A program made the translations under genes and the position numbers. From Leptospiraceae bacterium (GTDB lineage Bacteria > Spirochaetota > Leptospiria > Leptospirales > Leptospiraceae), in assembly GCA_024233835.1 (NCBI GenBank), contig JACKPC010000001.1, positions 1,364,001-1,428,000 on the forward strand: a DNA stretch of 64,000 nucleotides. The letters run 5' to 3'. Of this stretch, positions 33,683 through 42,348 are shown piece after piece. The notes under the pieces were generated by a model. The model worked only from the letters and a program-made list of their open reading frames with translations, was not told where the DNA came from and did not search any database. How positions within the stretch are numbered: the stretch's first letter is position 1; each line of letters begins with the position of its first letter.

Positions 33683-35488
33683 ATGAGTTCTATTATGATA
33701 AAGTTTCCCTACGGTATCATGGATTTTTCTGACATAATCACAGAAGCTTATTTCTATCAGGACAGGACGGCCTTTATAGAGAAATGCGAAAATACAGCCA
33801 AGACTCTCTTCTGTGTTCGACCAAGGCGTATGGGAAAAACTCTCTGGCTCGATACCCTGGCCAGTTATTACGACATTCTCAAAAAAGACCGTTTTGATGA
33901 CTTGTTCGGAAGTCTTTATATCGGGAAAAACCCAACACCCAGGCGAAACTCTTATCTTATCCTGAGGCTCGATTTTTCGAAGATTCAACCGGGCAAAACA
34001 GTAGAAGAAATCGAGAGTAGTTTTAATGATTATATAACAAATATTACTCGTGAGTTTTTGATAAATTATAAAGATTTCCTGATTGATTATTCAATTGATT
34101 TCAGTTCCAAAAAGGCAAATCATTCTCTGGATCAACTTTTAAGCTCTGTAAAACTATCCGGTCACAAGTTATATGTTCTAATAGATGAGTATGATAATTT
34201 TACCAACGAACTCATCAGCACCAACAGGTCGAAAGACTATTCGGATCTGGTTACAGGGGATGGCTTTCTGAAATCCTTCTTCAAAGTTCTGAAAGCCGGA
34301 AACATAGGTGCTATTGATAGAACCTTTGTGACAGGAGTTACGCCCATCACTCTAACTGACCTTTCGAGTGCCTATAATATTGCTACCCACATCACTTTTA
34401 AAGAAGAGTTTAATTCCTTATTGGGTTTTACGGAAGAGGAAGTAGAAGCCATGCTCGAAAGGGTCTTAGAAGAAATTGATCTGATGGCTAAAAAAGAAGA
34501 AATTCTTTCTCAGATGAGATACTATTATGATGGCTATATTTTTCATGAGGAAAGCGAAGAGCATATTTATAACCCGACCCTGACCTTGTTTTATCTTCAG
34601 GCCCTATTAAAAGAACGTAAAATTCCTAAAAAGTTTTTTGATAAGAACCTCGATATGGACATCAATAAGTTGGAGCACATTACAAAGCTAAGTTCCGTGC
34701 ATGACAAAGTATTTGCTCTTTTAGAAAACGAGGAAAAGGTAAGCATTTCACATATAGTAGAAGAATTTAAACTGAAAGAACTCCTTACTATGGATGAACA
34801 GGCGGATAACTTTCTCTGGTCGTATTTGTTTTATCATGGCATCTTAACCTTTGCTGGAGTAGATGCTTTTAATATTATTCTGAAAATTCCTAATATTGTT
34901 TCTCGTCGTTTTTATTATGATAGAATTCGTGCAGCCTGTTTTCCTCCGAAGCTGGATGCCAATCAGATTCACAAATCTTTCTTCATAGATCTAAACCTGT
35001 CTGAATTACAAACCTTTTTAGAGAAAACGGTATTACCTTACCTATCCAACCGTGACTATATCCAGGCCAATGAACTTTCTATGAAAATAATGTTTCTCTC
35101 TCTCATGATGCGGGATGACCTGTATATCATAGACAGCGAAAAGGAAATCTTACGTGGTTATTGTGACCTTTTCTACCTCGGTCGCGGAGATACTCGAAAG
35201 AAATATGGTTTAAAAGATATATTAATCGAGTTCAAATTTATTAAACTCTCAGAATTGGAAGTCACACAGAAAGAAATAAAAGAACTTTCTTATGAAGAAC
35301 TGGAAAACCTTCCTCTAATTCAGGCAAAACTGAAAGAAGCCAAAGAACAGCTATCCATCTACAAAGAACGTTTGGAGAAGAGATTTCTTAACCATAATCC
35401 CTTTTTTAAAGATATGAGTGATTTTGAAATTCACCCCTTAAGTATTGTGTTCATTGGTTTTGACAGGGTAGTAGTAAAACCCGCTTGA
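33683..35488 (+). CDS. AAA-ATPase-like / PD-(D/E)XK nuclease protein, copy 3 (array gene 2)
   Basis: This 601-residue protein is almost identical to copy 2 up to about residue 390, then switches to the DAFNIILKIPNIVSRRF version of the region 395-460 that is found in copies 1, 5 and 6. The P-loop, Walker B and D...ExK nuclease residues are intact. The 22-bp spacer after the previous stop ends ACCTTGAA-ATG and has no Shine-Dalgarno sequence, so translation may depend on reinitiation after the upstream gene. Confidence 0.85.
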   Translation: MSSIMIKFPYGIMDFSDIITEAYFYQDRTAFIEKCENTAKTLFCVRPRRMGKTLWLDTLASYYDILKKDRFDDLFGSLYIGKNPTPRRNSYLILRLDFSKIQPGKTVEEIESSFNDYITNITREFLINYKDFLIDYSIDFSSKKANHSLDQLLSSVKLSGHKLYVLIDEYDNFTNELISTNRSKDYSDLVTGDGFLKSFFKVLKAGNIGAIDRTFVTGVTPITLTDLSSAYNIATHITFKEEFNSLLGFTEEEVEAMLERVLEEIDLMAKKEEILSQMRYYYDGYIFHEESEEHIYNPTLTLFYLQALLKERKIPKKFFDKNLDMDINKLEHITKLSSVHDKVFALLENEEKVSISHIVEEFKLKELLTMDEQADNFLWSYLFYHGILTFAGVDAFNIILKIPNIVSRRFYYDRIRAACFPPKLDANQIHKSFFIDLNLSELQTFLEKTVLPYLSNRDYIQANELSMKIMFLSLMMRDDLYIIDSEKEILRGYCDLFYLGRGDTRKKYGLKDILIEFKFIKLSELEVTQKEIKELSYEELENLPLIQAKLKEAKEQLSIYKERLEKRFLNHNPFFKDMSDFEIHPLSIVFIGFDRVVVKPA

Positions 35489-35510
35489 CTTACTGAATAT
35501 AAACCTTGAA

Positions 35511-37316
35511 ATGAGTTCTATTATGATAAAGTTTCCCTACGGTATCATGGATTTTTCTGACATAATCACAGAAGGTTATTTCTATCAGGATAGGACGGCC
35601 TTTATAGAGAAATGCGAAAATACAGCCAAGACTCTCTTCTGTGTTCGGCCAAGGCGCATGGGAAAGACTCTCTGGCTCGATACCCTGGCCAGTTATTACG
35701 ATATTCTCAAAAAAGACCGTTTTGAGGACTTGTTCGGAAATCTTCACGTAGGGAAACATCCAACATCAAGGCGAAACTCTTATCTTATCCTGAGGCTCGA
35801 TTTTTCGAAGATCCAACCGGGCAAAACAGTAGAAGAAATCGAGAGTAGTTTTAATGATTATATTTACAGAACAATTAAGAAGTTTTCAGAAGATTACAGA
35901 GATTTTATTGAATCAGATAAATTAGATCTATATAAAGATAGCTGTACAGGTTCTCTCGATAGTTTATGTAATTACGTCGAATCATCCGGCCACAAGTTAT
36001 ATGTTCTAATAGATGAGTATGATAATTTTACCAACGAACTCATCAGCACCAACAGGTCGAAAGACTATTCGGACTTAGTTACAGGGGATGGCTTTCTAAA
36101 ATCCTTCTTCAAAGTTCTGAAAGCCGGTAACATAGGTGCCATTGATAGAACCTTTGTGACAGGAGTCACGCCCATCACTCTAACCGATCTTTCGAGTGCC
36201 TATAATATCGCTACCCACATCACTTTTAAAGAAGAGTTTAATTCCTTATTGGGTTTTACGAAAGAGGAAGTAGAAGCCATGCTCGAAATGGTCTTAGAAG
36301 AAATTGGCCTGATAACCAAGAAAAAAGAAATCTTATCTCTTATGAAATATTATTATGACGGTTATACTTTTAGCAGAAGAGCTAAAGAGCATATTTACAA
36401 TCCCACCCTGACCATGTATTTTCTGAATAATTTATTGGAGGAAAAAGATATACCACAACAACTTCTGGACAGGAACCTTGATATGGACATCAATAAGTTG
36501 GAGCACATTACAAAGCTAAGCTCCGTGCATAACAAGGTATTTGCTCTTTTAGAAAACGAGGAAAAGGTAAGCATTTCACATATAGTAGAAGAATTTAAAC
36601 TGAAAGAACTCCTTACTATGGACGAACAGGCTGATAACTTTCTCTGGTCGTATTTGTTTTATCATGGCATCTTAACCTTTGGTGGAATAGATAGAACAAG
36701 GGTCCAATTAAAAATACCGAATACAGTCTCCAGACATTTCTATTATGATAGAATTCGTTATAGTATCCTTCCGAAGAAACTAGATATATCTGAAATGCAG
36801 GAGAAGTTTTTTCTGGATTTAAATCTTTCTGAATTACAATCCTTTTTAGAAAAAACGGTACTGCCTTATTTATCTAACCGTGACTACATTCAGGCCAATG
36901 AACTGTCTATGAAAATAATGTTTCTCTCTCTCATGATGCGGGATGACCTGTATATCATAGACAGTGAAAAAGAAATCTTACGTGGTTATTGTGACCTTTT
37001 CTACCTCGGTCGCGGAGATACTCGAAAGAAATATGGTTTAAAAGATATATTAATCGAGTTCAAATTTATTAAACTCTCAGAATTGGAAGTCACACAGAAA
37101 GAAATAAAAGAACTTTCTTATGAAGAACTGGAAAACCTTCCTCTAATTCAGGCAAAACTGAAAGAAGCCAAAGAACAGCTATCCATCTACAAAGAACGTT
37201 TGGAGAAGAGATTTCTTAACCATAATCCCTTTTTCAAAGATATGAGTGATTTTAAAATTCACCCCTTAAGTATTGTGTTCATTGGTTTTGACAGGGTAGT
37301 AGTAAAACCCGCTTGA
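35511..37316 (+). CDS. AAA-ATPase-like / PD-(D/E)XK nuclease protein, copy 4 (array gene 3)
   Basis: This 601-residue copy carries LHVGKHPTSR near residue 80, the YRTIKKFSEDYRDF version of residues 115-160, and a version of residues 265-310 seen only here and in copy 5 (YYYDGYTFSRRAKEHIYNP, then YFLNNLLEEKDIPQQLL). It also has the RTRVQ version of residues 395-460 shared with copy 2. All catalytic motifs are intact. The spacer before it again lacks a Shine-Dalgarno sequence. Confidence 0.85.
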   Translation: MSSIMIKFPYGIMDFSDIITEGYFYQDRTAFIEKCENTAKTLFCVRPRRMGKTLWLDTLASYYDILKKDRFEDLFGNLHVGKHPTSRRNSYLILRLDFSKIQPGKTVEEIESSFNDYIYRTIKKFSEDYRDFIESDKLDLYKDSCTGSLDSLCNYVESSGHKLYVLIDEYDNFTNELISTNRSKDYSDLVTGDGFLKSFFKVLKAGNIGAIDRTFVTGVTPITLTDLSSAYNIATHITFKEEFNSLLGFTKEEVEAMLEMVLEEIGLITKKKEILSLMKYYYDGYTFSRRAKEHIYNPTLTMYFLNNLLEEKDIPQQLLDRNLDMDINKLEHITKLSSVHNKVFALLENEEKVSISHIVEEFKLKELLTMDEQADNFLWSYLFYHGILTFGGIDRTRVQLKIPNTVSRHFYYDRIRYSILPKKLDISEMQEKFFLDLNLSELQSFLEKTVLPYLSNRDYIQANELSMKIMFLSLMMRDDLYIIDSEKEILRGYCDLFYLGRGDTRKKYGLKDILIEFKFIKLSELEVTQKEIKELSYEELENLPLIQAKLKEAKEQLSIYKERLEKRFLNHNPFFKDMSDFKIHPLSIVFIGFDRVVVKPA

Positions 37317-37338
37317 CTTACTGAATATAAACCTTGAA

Positions 37339-39138
37339 ATGAGTTCTATTATGATAAAGTTTCCCTACGGTATCATGGATTTTTCTGACATAATCACAGA
37401 AGGTTATTTCTATCAGGATAGGACGGCCTTTATAGAGAAATGCGAAAATACAGCCAAGACTCTCTTCTGTGTTCGGCCAAGGCGCATGGGAAAGACTCTC
37501 TGGCTCGATACCCTGGCCAGTTATTACGATATTCTCAAAAAAGACCGTTTTGAGGACTTGTTCGGAAATCTTCACGTAGGGAAACATCCAACATCAAGGC
37601 GAAACTCTTATCTTATCCTGAGGCTCGATTTTTCGAAGATCCAACCGGGCAAAACAGTAGAAGAAATCGAGAGTAGTTTTAATGATTATATTTACAGAAC
37701 AATTAAGAAGTTTTCAGAAGATTACAGAGATTTTATTGAATCAGATAAATTAGATCTATATAAAGATAGCTGTACAGGTTCTCTCGATAGTTTATGTAAT
37801 TACGTCGAATCATCCGGCCACAAGTTATATGTTCTAATAGATGAGTATGATAATTTTACCAACGAACTCATCAGCACCAACAGGTCGAAAGACTATTCGG
37901 ACTTAGTTACAGGGGATGGCTTTCTAAAATCCTTCTTCAAAGTTCTGAAAGCCGGTAACATAGGTGCCATTGATAGAACCTTTGTGACAGGAGTCACGCC
38001 CATCACTCTAACCGATCTTTCGAGTGCCTATAATATCGCTACCCACATCACTTTTAAAGAAGAGTTTAATTCCTTATTGGGTTTTACGAAAGAGGAAGTA
38101 GAAGCCATGCTCGAAATGGTCTTAGAAGAAATTGGCCTGATAACCAAGAAAAAAGAAATCTTATCTCTTATGAAATATTATTATGACGGTTATACTTTTA
38201 GCAGAAGAGCTAAAGAGCATATTTACAATCCCACCCTGACCATGTATTTTCTGAATAATTTATTGGAGGAAAAAGATATACCACAACAACTTCTGGACAG
38301 GAACCTTGATATGGACATCAATAAGTTGGAGCACATTACAAAGCTAAGTTCTGTTCACGACAAAGTATTTGCTCTTTTAGAAAACGAGGAAAAGGTAAGC
38401 ATTTCACATATAGTAGAAGAATTTAAACTGAAAGAACTCCTTACTATGGATGAACAGGCTGATAACTTTCTCTGGTCGTATTTGTTTTATCATGGCATCT
38501 TAACTTTTGGTGGAGTAGATGCTTTTAATATTCTTCTGAAAATTCCCAATATTGTTTCTCGCCGTTTTTATTATGATAGAATTCGTGCCGCCTGTTTTCC
38601 TTCAAAGCTGGATGCCAACCAGATTCACAAATCTTTCTTCATAGATCTAAACCTTTCTGAATTACAATTCTTTTTAGAAAAAACGGTATTGCCTTATTTA
38701 TCCAACCGTGACTATATCCAGGCCAATGAACTTTCTATGAAAATAATGTTTCTCTCTCTCATGATGCGGGAAGACCTGTATATTATAGACAGCGAAAAGG
38801 AGATCTTACGTGGTTATTGTGACCTTTTCTACCTCGGTCGCGGAGACACTCGGAAGAAATATGGTTTGAAAGATATATTAATCGAGTTCAAATTTATTAA
38901 ACTCTCAGAATTGGAAGTCACACAGAAAGAAATAAAAGATCTTTCTTATGAAGAACTGGAAAACCTTCCTCTAATTCAGGCAAAACTGAAAGAAGCCAAA
39001 GAACAACTATCCATCTACAAAGAACGTTTGGAGAAGAGATTTCTTAACCATAATCCCTTTTTCAAAGATATGAGTGATTTTAAAATTCACCCCTTAAGTA
39101 TTGTGTTTATTGGTTTTGACAGGGTAGTGGTGAAATAA
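37339..39138 (+). CDS. AAA-ATPase-like / PD-(D/E)XK nuclease protein, copy 5 (array gene 4)
   Basis: This 599-residue copy is indistinguishable from copy 4 over about the first 330 codons in the parts I compared, then takes the DAFNILLKIPNIVSRRF version of residues 395-460. Its end is VVVK, without the PA of copies 2-4, as in copies 1 and 6. It is the last gene joined by the 22-bp spacer; after it comes a 106-bp spacer with the 33-bp repeat shared with 5812-5844. Catalytic motifs are intact. Confidence 0.85.
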   Translation: MSSIMIKFPYGIMDFSDIITEGYFYQDRTAFIEKCENTAKTLFCVRPRRMGKTLWLDTLASYYDILKKDRFEDLFGNLHVGKHPTSRRNSYLILRLDFSKIQPGKTVEEIESSFNDYIYRTIKKFSEDYRDFIESDKLDLYKDSCTGSLDSLCNYVESSGHKLYVLIDEYDNFTNELISTNRSKDYSDLVTGDGFLKSFFKVLKAGNIGAIDRTFVTGVTPITLTDLSSAYNIATHITFKEEFNSLLGFTKEEVEAMLEMVLEEIGLITKKKEILSLMKYYYDGYTFSRRAKEHIYNPTLTMYFLNNLLEEKDIPQQLLDRNLDMDINKLEHITKLSSVHDKVFALLENEEKVSISHIVEEFKLKELLTMDEQADNFLWSYLFYHGILTFGGVDAFNILLKIPNIVSRRFYYDRIRAACFPSKLDANQIHKSFFIDLNLSELQFFLEKTVLPYLSNRDYIQANELSMKIMFLSLMMREDLYIIDSEKEILRGYCDLFYLGRGDTRKKYGLKDILIEFKFIKLSELEVTQKEIKDLSYEELENLPLIQAKLKEAKEQLSIYKERLEKRFLNHNPFFKDMSDFKIHPLSIVFIGFDRVVVK

Positions 39139-39149
39139 AGGGAAGAGTT

Positions 39150-39182
39150 CGGAGAAGTGCTTATCAACTCTTGAAACCTGAA
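39150..39182. repeat. 33-bp repeat shared with 5812-5844
   Basis: This is 30 of 33 bases identical to 5812-5844. It lies in the spacer between array genes 4 and 5, just before the 38-bp conserved leader (39207-39244). Both sites adjoin a copy of the AAA/nuclease gene with the DFDKII start, so the two regions may derive from the same ancestral unit. Confidence 0.5.
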
Positions 39183-39244
39183 ACCATCTTTTCTTTTTTT
39201 CAACACTTCCAAATCTACTTGACTCATAAAATCCAAAGGTTGAA

Positions 39245-41044
39245 ATGAGTTCTATTATGATAAAGTTTCCCTACGGTATCATGGACTTTGATAAAATTAT
39301 CACAGGTGGCTATTTCTATCAGGATAGGACGGCCTTTATAGAGAAATGCGAAAACTCGAACAGCACCCTTTTCTGTGTTCGACCAAGGCGTATGGGAAAA
39401 ACTCTCTGGCTCGATACCCTGGCCAGTTATTACGATATTCTAAAGAAAAACCGTTTTGAGGACTTGTTCGGAAATCTTCACGTAGGGAAACATCCAACAT
39501 CAAGGCGAAACTCTTATCTTATCCTGAGGCTCGATTTTTCGAAGATTCAACCGGGCAAAACAGTAGAAGAGATTGAGAGTAGTTTTAATGATTATATAAC
39601 AAATATTATTCGTGAGTTTTTGATAACTTATAAAGATTTCCTGATTGATTATTCAATTGATTTCAGTTCCAAAAAAGCAAATCATTCCCTGGATCAACTT
39701 TTAAGTTCTGTAAAACTATCCGGTCACAAGTTATATGTTCTAATAGATGAGTATGATAATTTTACCAACGAACTCATCAGCACCAATAGGTCGAAAGACT
39801 ATTCGGATCTGGTTACAGGGGATGGCTTTCTGAAATCCTTCTTCAAAGTTCTGAAAGCCGGAAACATAGGTGCTATTGATAGAACCTTTGTGACAGGAGT
39901 TACACCCATCACTCTAACTGATCTTTCCAGTGCCTATAATATTGCTACCCACATCACTTTTAAAGAAGAGTTTAATTCCTTGATGGGTTTTACGGAAGAG
40001 GAAGTAGAAGCCATGCTCGAAAGGGTCTTAGAAGAAATTGATCTGATGCCTAAAAAAGAAGAAATTCTTTCTCAGATGAGATACTATTATGATGGCTATA
40101 TTTTTCATGAGGAAAGCGAAGAGCATATTTATAACCCGACCCTGACCTTGTTTTATCTTCAGGCCCTATTAAAAGAACGTAAAATTCCTAAAAAGTTTTT
40201 TGATAAGAACCTCGATATGGACATCAATAAGTTGGAGCACATTACAAAGCTAAGCTCCGTGCATAACAAGGTATTTGCTCTTTTAGAAAATGAAGAAAAG
40301 GTAAGCATTTCACATATAGTCGAAGAATTTAAACTGAAAGAACTCCTTACTATGGACGAACAGGCGGATAACTTTCTCTGGTCGTATTTGTTTTATCATG
40401 GCATCTTAACCTTTGCTGGAGTAGATGCTTTTAATATTATTCTGAAAATTCCTAATATTGTTTCTCGTCGTTTTTATTATGATAGAATTCGTGCAGCCTG
40501 TTTTCCTCCGAAGCTGGATGCCAATCAGATTCACAAATCTTTCTTCATAGATCTAAACCTGTCTGAATTACAAACCTTTTTAGAGAAAACGGTATTACCT
40601 TACCTATCCAACCGTGACTATATCCAGGCCAATGAACTTTCTATGAAAATAATGTTTCTCTCCCTGATGATGCGGGAAGAGCTGTATATCATAGACAGCG
40701 AAAAGGAAATCTTACGTGGCTATTGCGACCTTTTCTACCTCGGTCGCGGAGATACTCGAAAGAAATATGGTTTAAAAGATATATTAATCGAGTTCAAGTT
40801 TATTAAACTCTCAGAATTGGAACTTACACAGAAAGAAATAAAAGAACTTTCTTATGAAGAGCTGGAAAACCTTCCTCTAATTCAGGCAAAACTGAAAGAA
40901 GCTAATGAACAACTGTCCATCTACAAAGAACGTTTGGAGAAGAGATTTCTTAACCATAATCCCTTTTTTAAAGATATGAGTGATTTTGAAATACACCCCT
41001 TAAGTATTGTGTTCATTGGTTTTGACAGGGTTGTGGTAAAATAG
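39245..41044 (+). CDS. AAA-ATPase-like / PD-(D/E)XK nuclease protein, copy 6 (array gene 5)
   Basis: This 599-residue copy joins the start type of copy 1 (DFDKII, NSNST) to the LHVGKHPTSR of copies 4-5, the TNIIREFLITYKDF version of residues 115-160, the HEES version of 265-310 and the DAFN version of 395-460. Such a combination is unique among the six. It has the full 38-bp leader and a ribosome site (AAAGG) of its own, so it is probably translated independently of the genes before it. Nothing recognisable lies in 41045-41209 after it. Confidence 0.85.
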   Translation: MSSIMIKFPYGIMDFDKIITGGYFYQDRTAFIEKCENSNSTLFCVRPRRMGKTLWLDTLASYYDILKKNRFEDLFGNLHVGKHPTSRRNSYLILRLDFSKIQPGKTVEEIESSFNDYITNIIREFLITYKDFLIDYSIDFSSKKANHSLDQLLSSVKLSGHKLYVLIDEYDNFTNELISTNRSKDYSDLVTGDGFLKSFFKVLKAGNIGAIDRTFVTGVTPITLTDLSSAYNIATHITFKEEFNSLMGFTEEEVEAMLERVLEEIDLMPKKEEILSQMRYYYDGYIFHEESEEHIYNPTLTLFYLQALLKERKIPKKFFDKNLDMDINKLEHITKLSSVHNKVFALLENEEKVSISHIVEEFKLKELLTMDEQADNFLWSYLFYHGILTFAGVDAFNIILKIPNIVSRRFYYDRIRAACFPPKLDANQIHKSFFIDLNLSELQTFLEKTVLPYLSNRDYIQANELSMKIMFLSLMMREELYIIDSEKEILRGYCDLFYLGRGDTRKKYGLKDILIEFKFIKLSELELTQKEIKELSYEELENLPLIQAKLKEANEQLSIYKERLEKRFLNHNPFFKDMSDFEIHPLSIVFIGFDRVVVK

Positions 41045-41209
41045 AAGGGAAGGGTGTTTTTCCATAATTCGTTTTCTGTACCTATCGAGAAAGTAGAAAA
41101 AGTAAGAAAGATGAAATTTGAGAAATTAACTTAGCATTAAAAATCTATATCTCTTATAGTTTCGGATAATTTACAAGCGATATTCGGTTATACTTGAATT
41201 TAAGCTGAA

Positions 41210-41836
41210 TCAGTAGACCCGGTTGAGCATGGGGACAAAACGAACATCTCCGAAATACTCTTTTTGTAAGCCTTCCTTTTTTTTTGTGATTCGTAGTAGT
41301 TTCTGTTTCTTTTCTCCTACGGGTAGAACCATAATTCCATTTTCTTTGAGTTGTTGAATCAGTCTTTCGGGTGTTTCCGGCGGGCAGGCAGATAAAATAA
41401 TCCTATCGAAAGGAGCTTTCTCTTCTAAGCCTAAAAAACCATTTCCGTATATTACCGAAACATTATCATATTTCAATTGTTGTAAAAGATGAGAGCTGGA
41501 TTCAGCCAGGGCTGCAATGTTTTCGATGCTGTAAACCTGTTTATAAAGATTCGCTAATACGGCTGCTTCATAGCCGGAACCACAACCAATTTCTAATATA
41601 TTCAAAGATTTAGAAGCTTCTGAAAGTTCGGCCATATAGGCAACGATAAAGGGTTGAGAAATGGTCTGGCCATAACCTATAGAAAGTGGATAGTCTCCAT
41701 AAGCTTTGGAAAGTAGATCTTCCGGAATGAAAAGGTGGCGTTCAACCTGCATCATGGCCTTAAGCACAGATTCATTTACAACTCCATATTGTTTAATCGT
41801 TTCCAACATTTCTTTTCGTCTGCTTATAAAATTCAT
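41210..41836 (-). CDS. pcm: Protein-L-isoaspartate O-methyltransferase
   Basis: This 208-residue protein methylates L-isoaspartyl residues in damaged proteins with S-adenosylmethionine, starting their repair. Family features are VERHLFIPED, YGDYPLSIGYGQTISQPFIV (the substrate-binding segment), the SAM-binding motif LEIGCGSGYEAAVLA, and DRIILSACPPETP followed by LKENGIMVLPVGE. The length is usual for the family. It starts 4 bp after the DUF2721 gene on the same strand, so the two form an operon; AAGG precedes the ATG. It is the first core-genome gene after the nuclease array. Confidence 0.93.
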   Translation of the reverse strand: MNFISRRKEMLETIKQYGVVNESVLKAMMQVERHLFIPEDLLSKAYGDYPLSIGYGQTISQPFIVAYMAELSEASKSLNILEIGCGSGYEAAVLANLYKQVYSIENIAALAESSSHLLQQLKYDNVSVIYGNGFLGLEEKAPFDRIILSACPPETPERLIQQLKENGIMVLPVGEKKQKLLRITKKKEGLQKEYFGDVRFVPMLNRVY

Positions 41837-41840
41837 ATAC

Positions 41841-42233
41841 TTACCTTATATCTTCGTACCGCTTTAATTCGTATCTTAAGGCTTTTCCGGACACAAGGGT
41901 TTCCCAGAAGCTGATACTTAAGGAAATGAGCATAAGAAATAAGGAAACTCCGAATACAGATCTTCCCGCTAATTCTTTATTCAGAAAGAGTAATATCATG
42001 GAAATTACACAGAAAGTAAAGGCGGCGATTCCGAAGGCTTGCATGAATTTAATGAGCTGAATCCTGAGACGAAGATTGGCGATTTGTTTTTGAATATAAG
42101 TATCTTTTTCCGGAATTTTACCGGCAAGCCCTCTTATTAGGGAAGCGAGGGCTAAAAAACGGTTGGTGTAGGCGAGAAGTAATAAGGAGATCGCCGGGAA
42201 GAGAAGTGCGGGAGTTGTAATATTGATTTGCAT
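41841..42233 (-). CDS. DUF2721 family membrane protein
   Basis: This 130-residue protein begins with the family pattern ITTPALLFPAISLLLLAYTN, and its three hydrophobic segments (about 7-27, 63-85, 92-115) match the three-helix architecture of DUF2721. The function is not known. A short cytoplasmic charged segment lies between helices 1 and 2. It is the promoter-proximal gene of the two-gene operon with pcm and is divergent from the histidine kinase gene (115 bp between starts). Confidence 0.75.
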   Translation of the reverse strand: MQINITTPALLFPAISLLLLAYTNRFLALASLIRGLAGKIPEKDTYIQKQIANLRLRIQLIKFMQAFGIAAFTFCVISMILLFLNKELAGRSVFGVSLFLMLISLSISFWETLVSGKALRYELKRYEDIR

Positions 42234-42348
42234 ACTCCGAAATTATTAAGACTTTGTTTTCTCTGCAAGCAGGAATTTCAAAACTGAAATTTCTTTTTTT
42301 CTTTACAGGAAGAGTAAAAAGAGGGATATAAATGAAAAAGGTAGATTT

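Larger units (their letters stand above)
31855..41044 (+). repeat. Five-gene head-to-tail tandem array, 1828-bp period
   Basis: Starts at 31855, 33683, 35511 and 37339 are exactly 1828 bp apart, and the next, at 39245, comes after 1906 bp. The three internal junctions carry the identical 22-bp spacer (33661-33682, 35489-35510, 37317-37338). Array genes 3 and 4 look identical over about their first kilobase in the parts I compared. The pattern indicates repeated unequal crossing-over with gene conversion. Confidence 0.95.
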
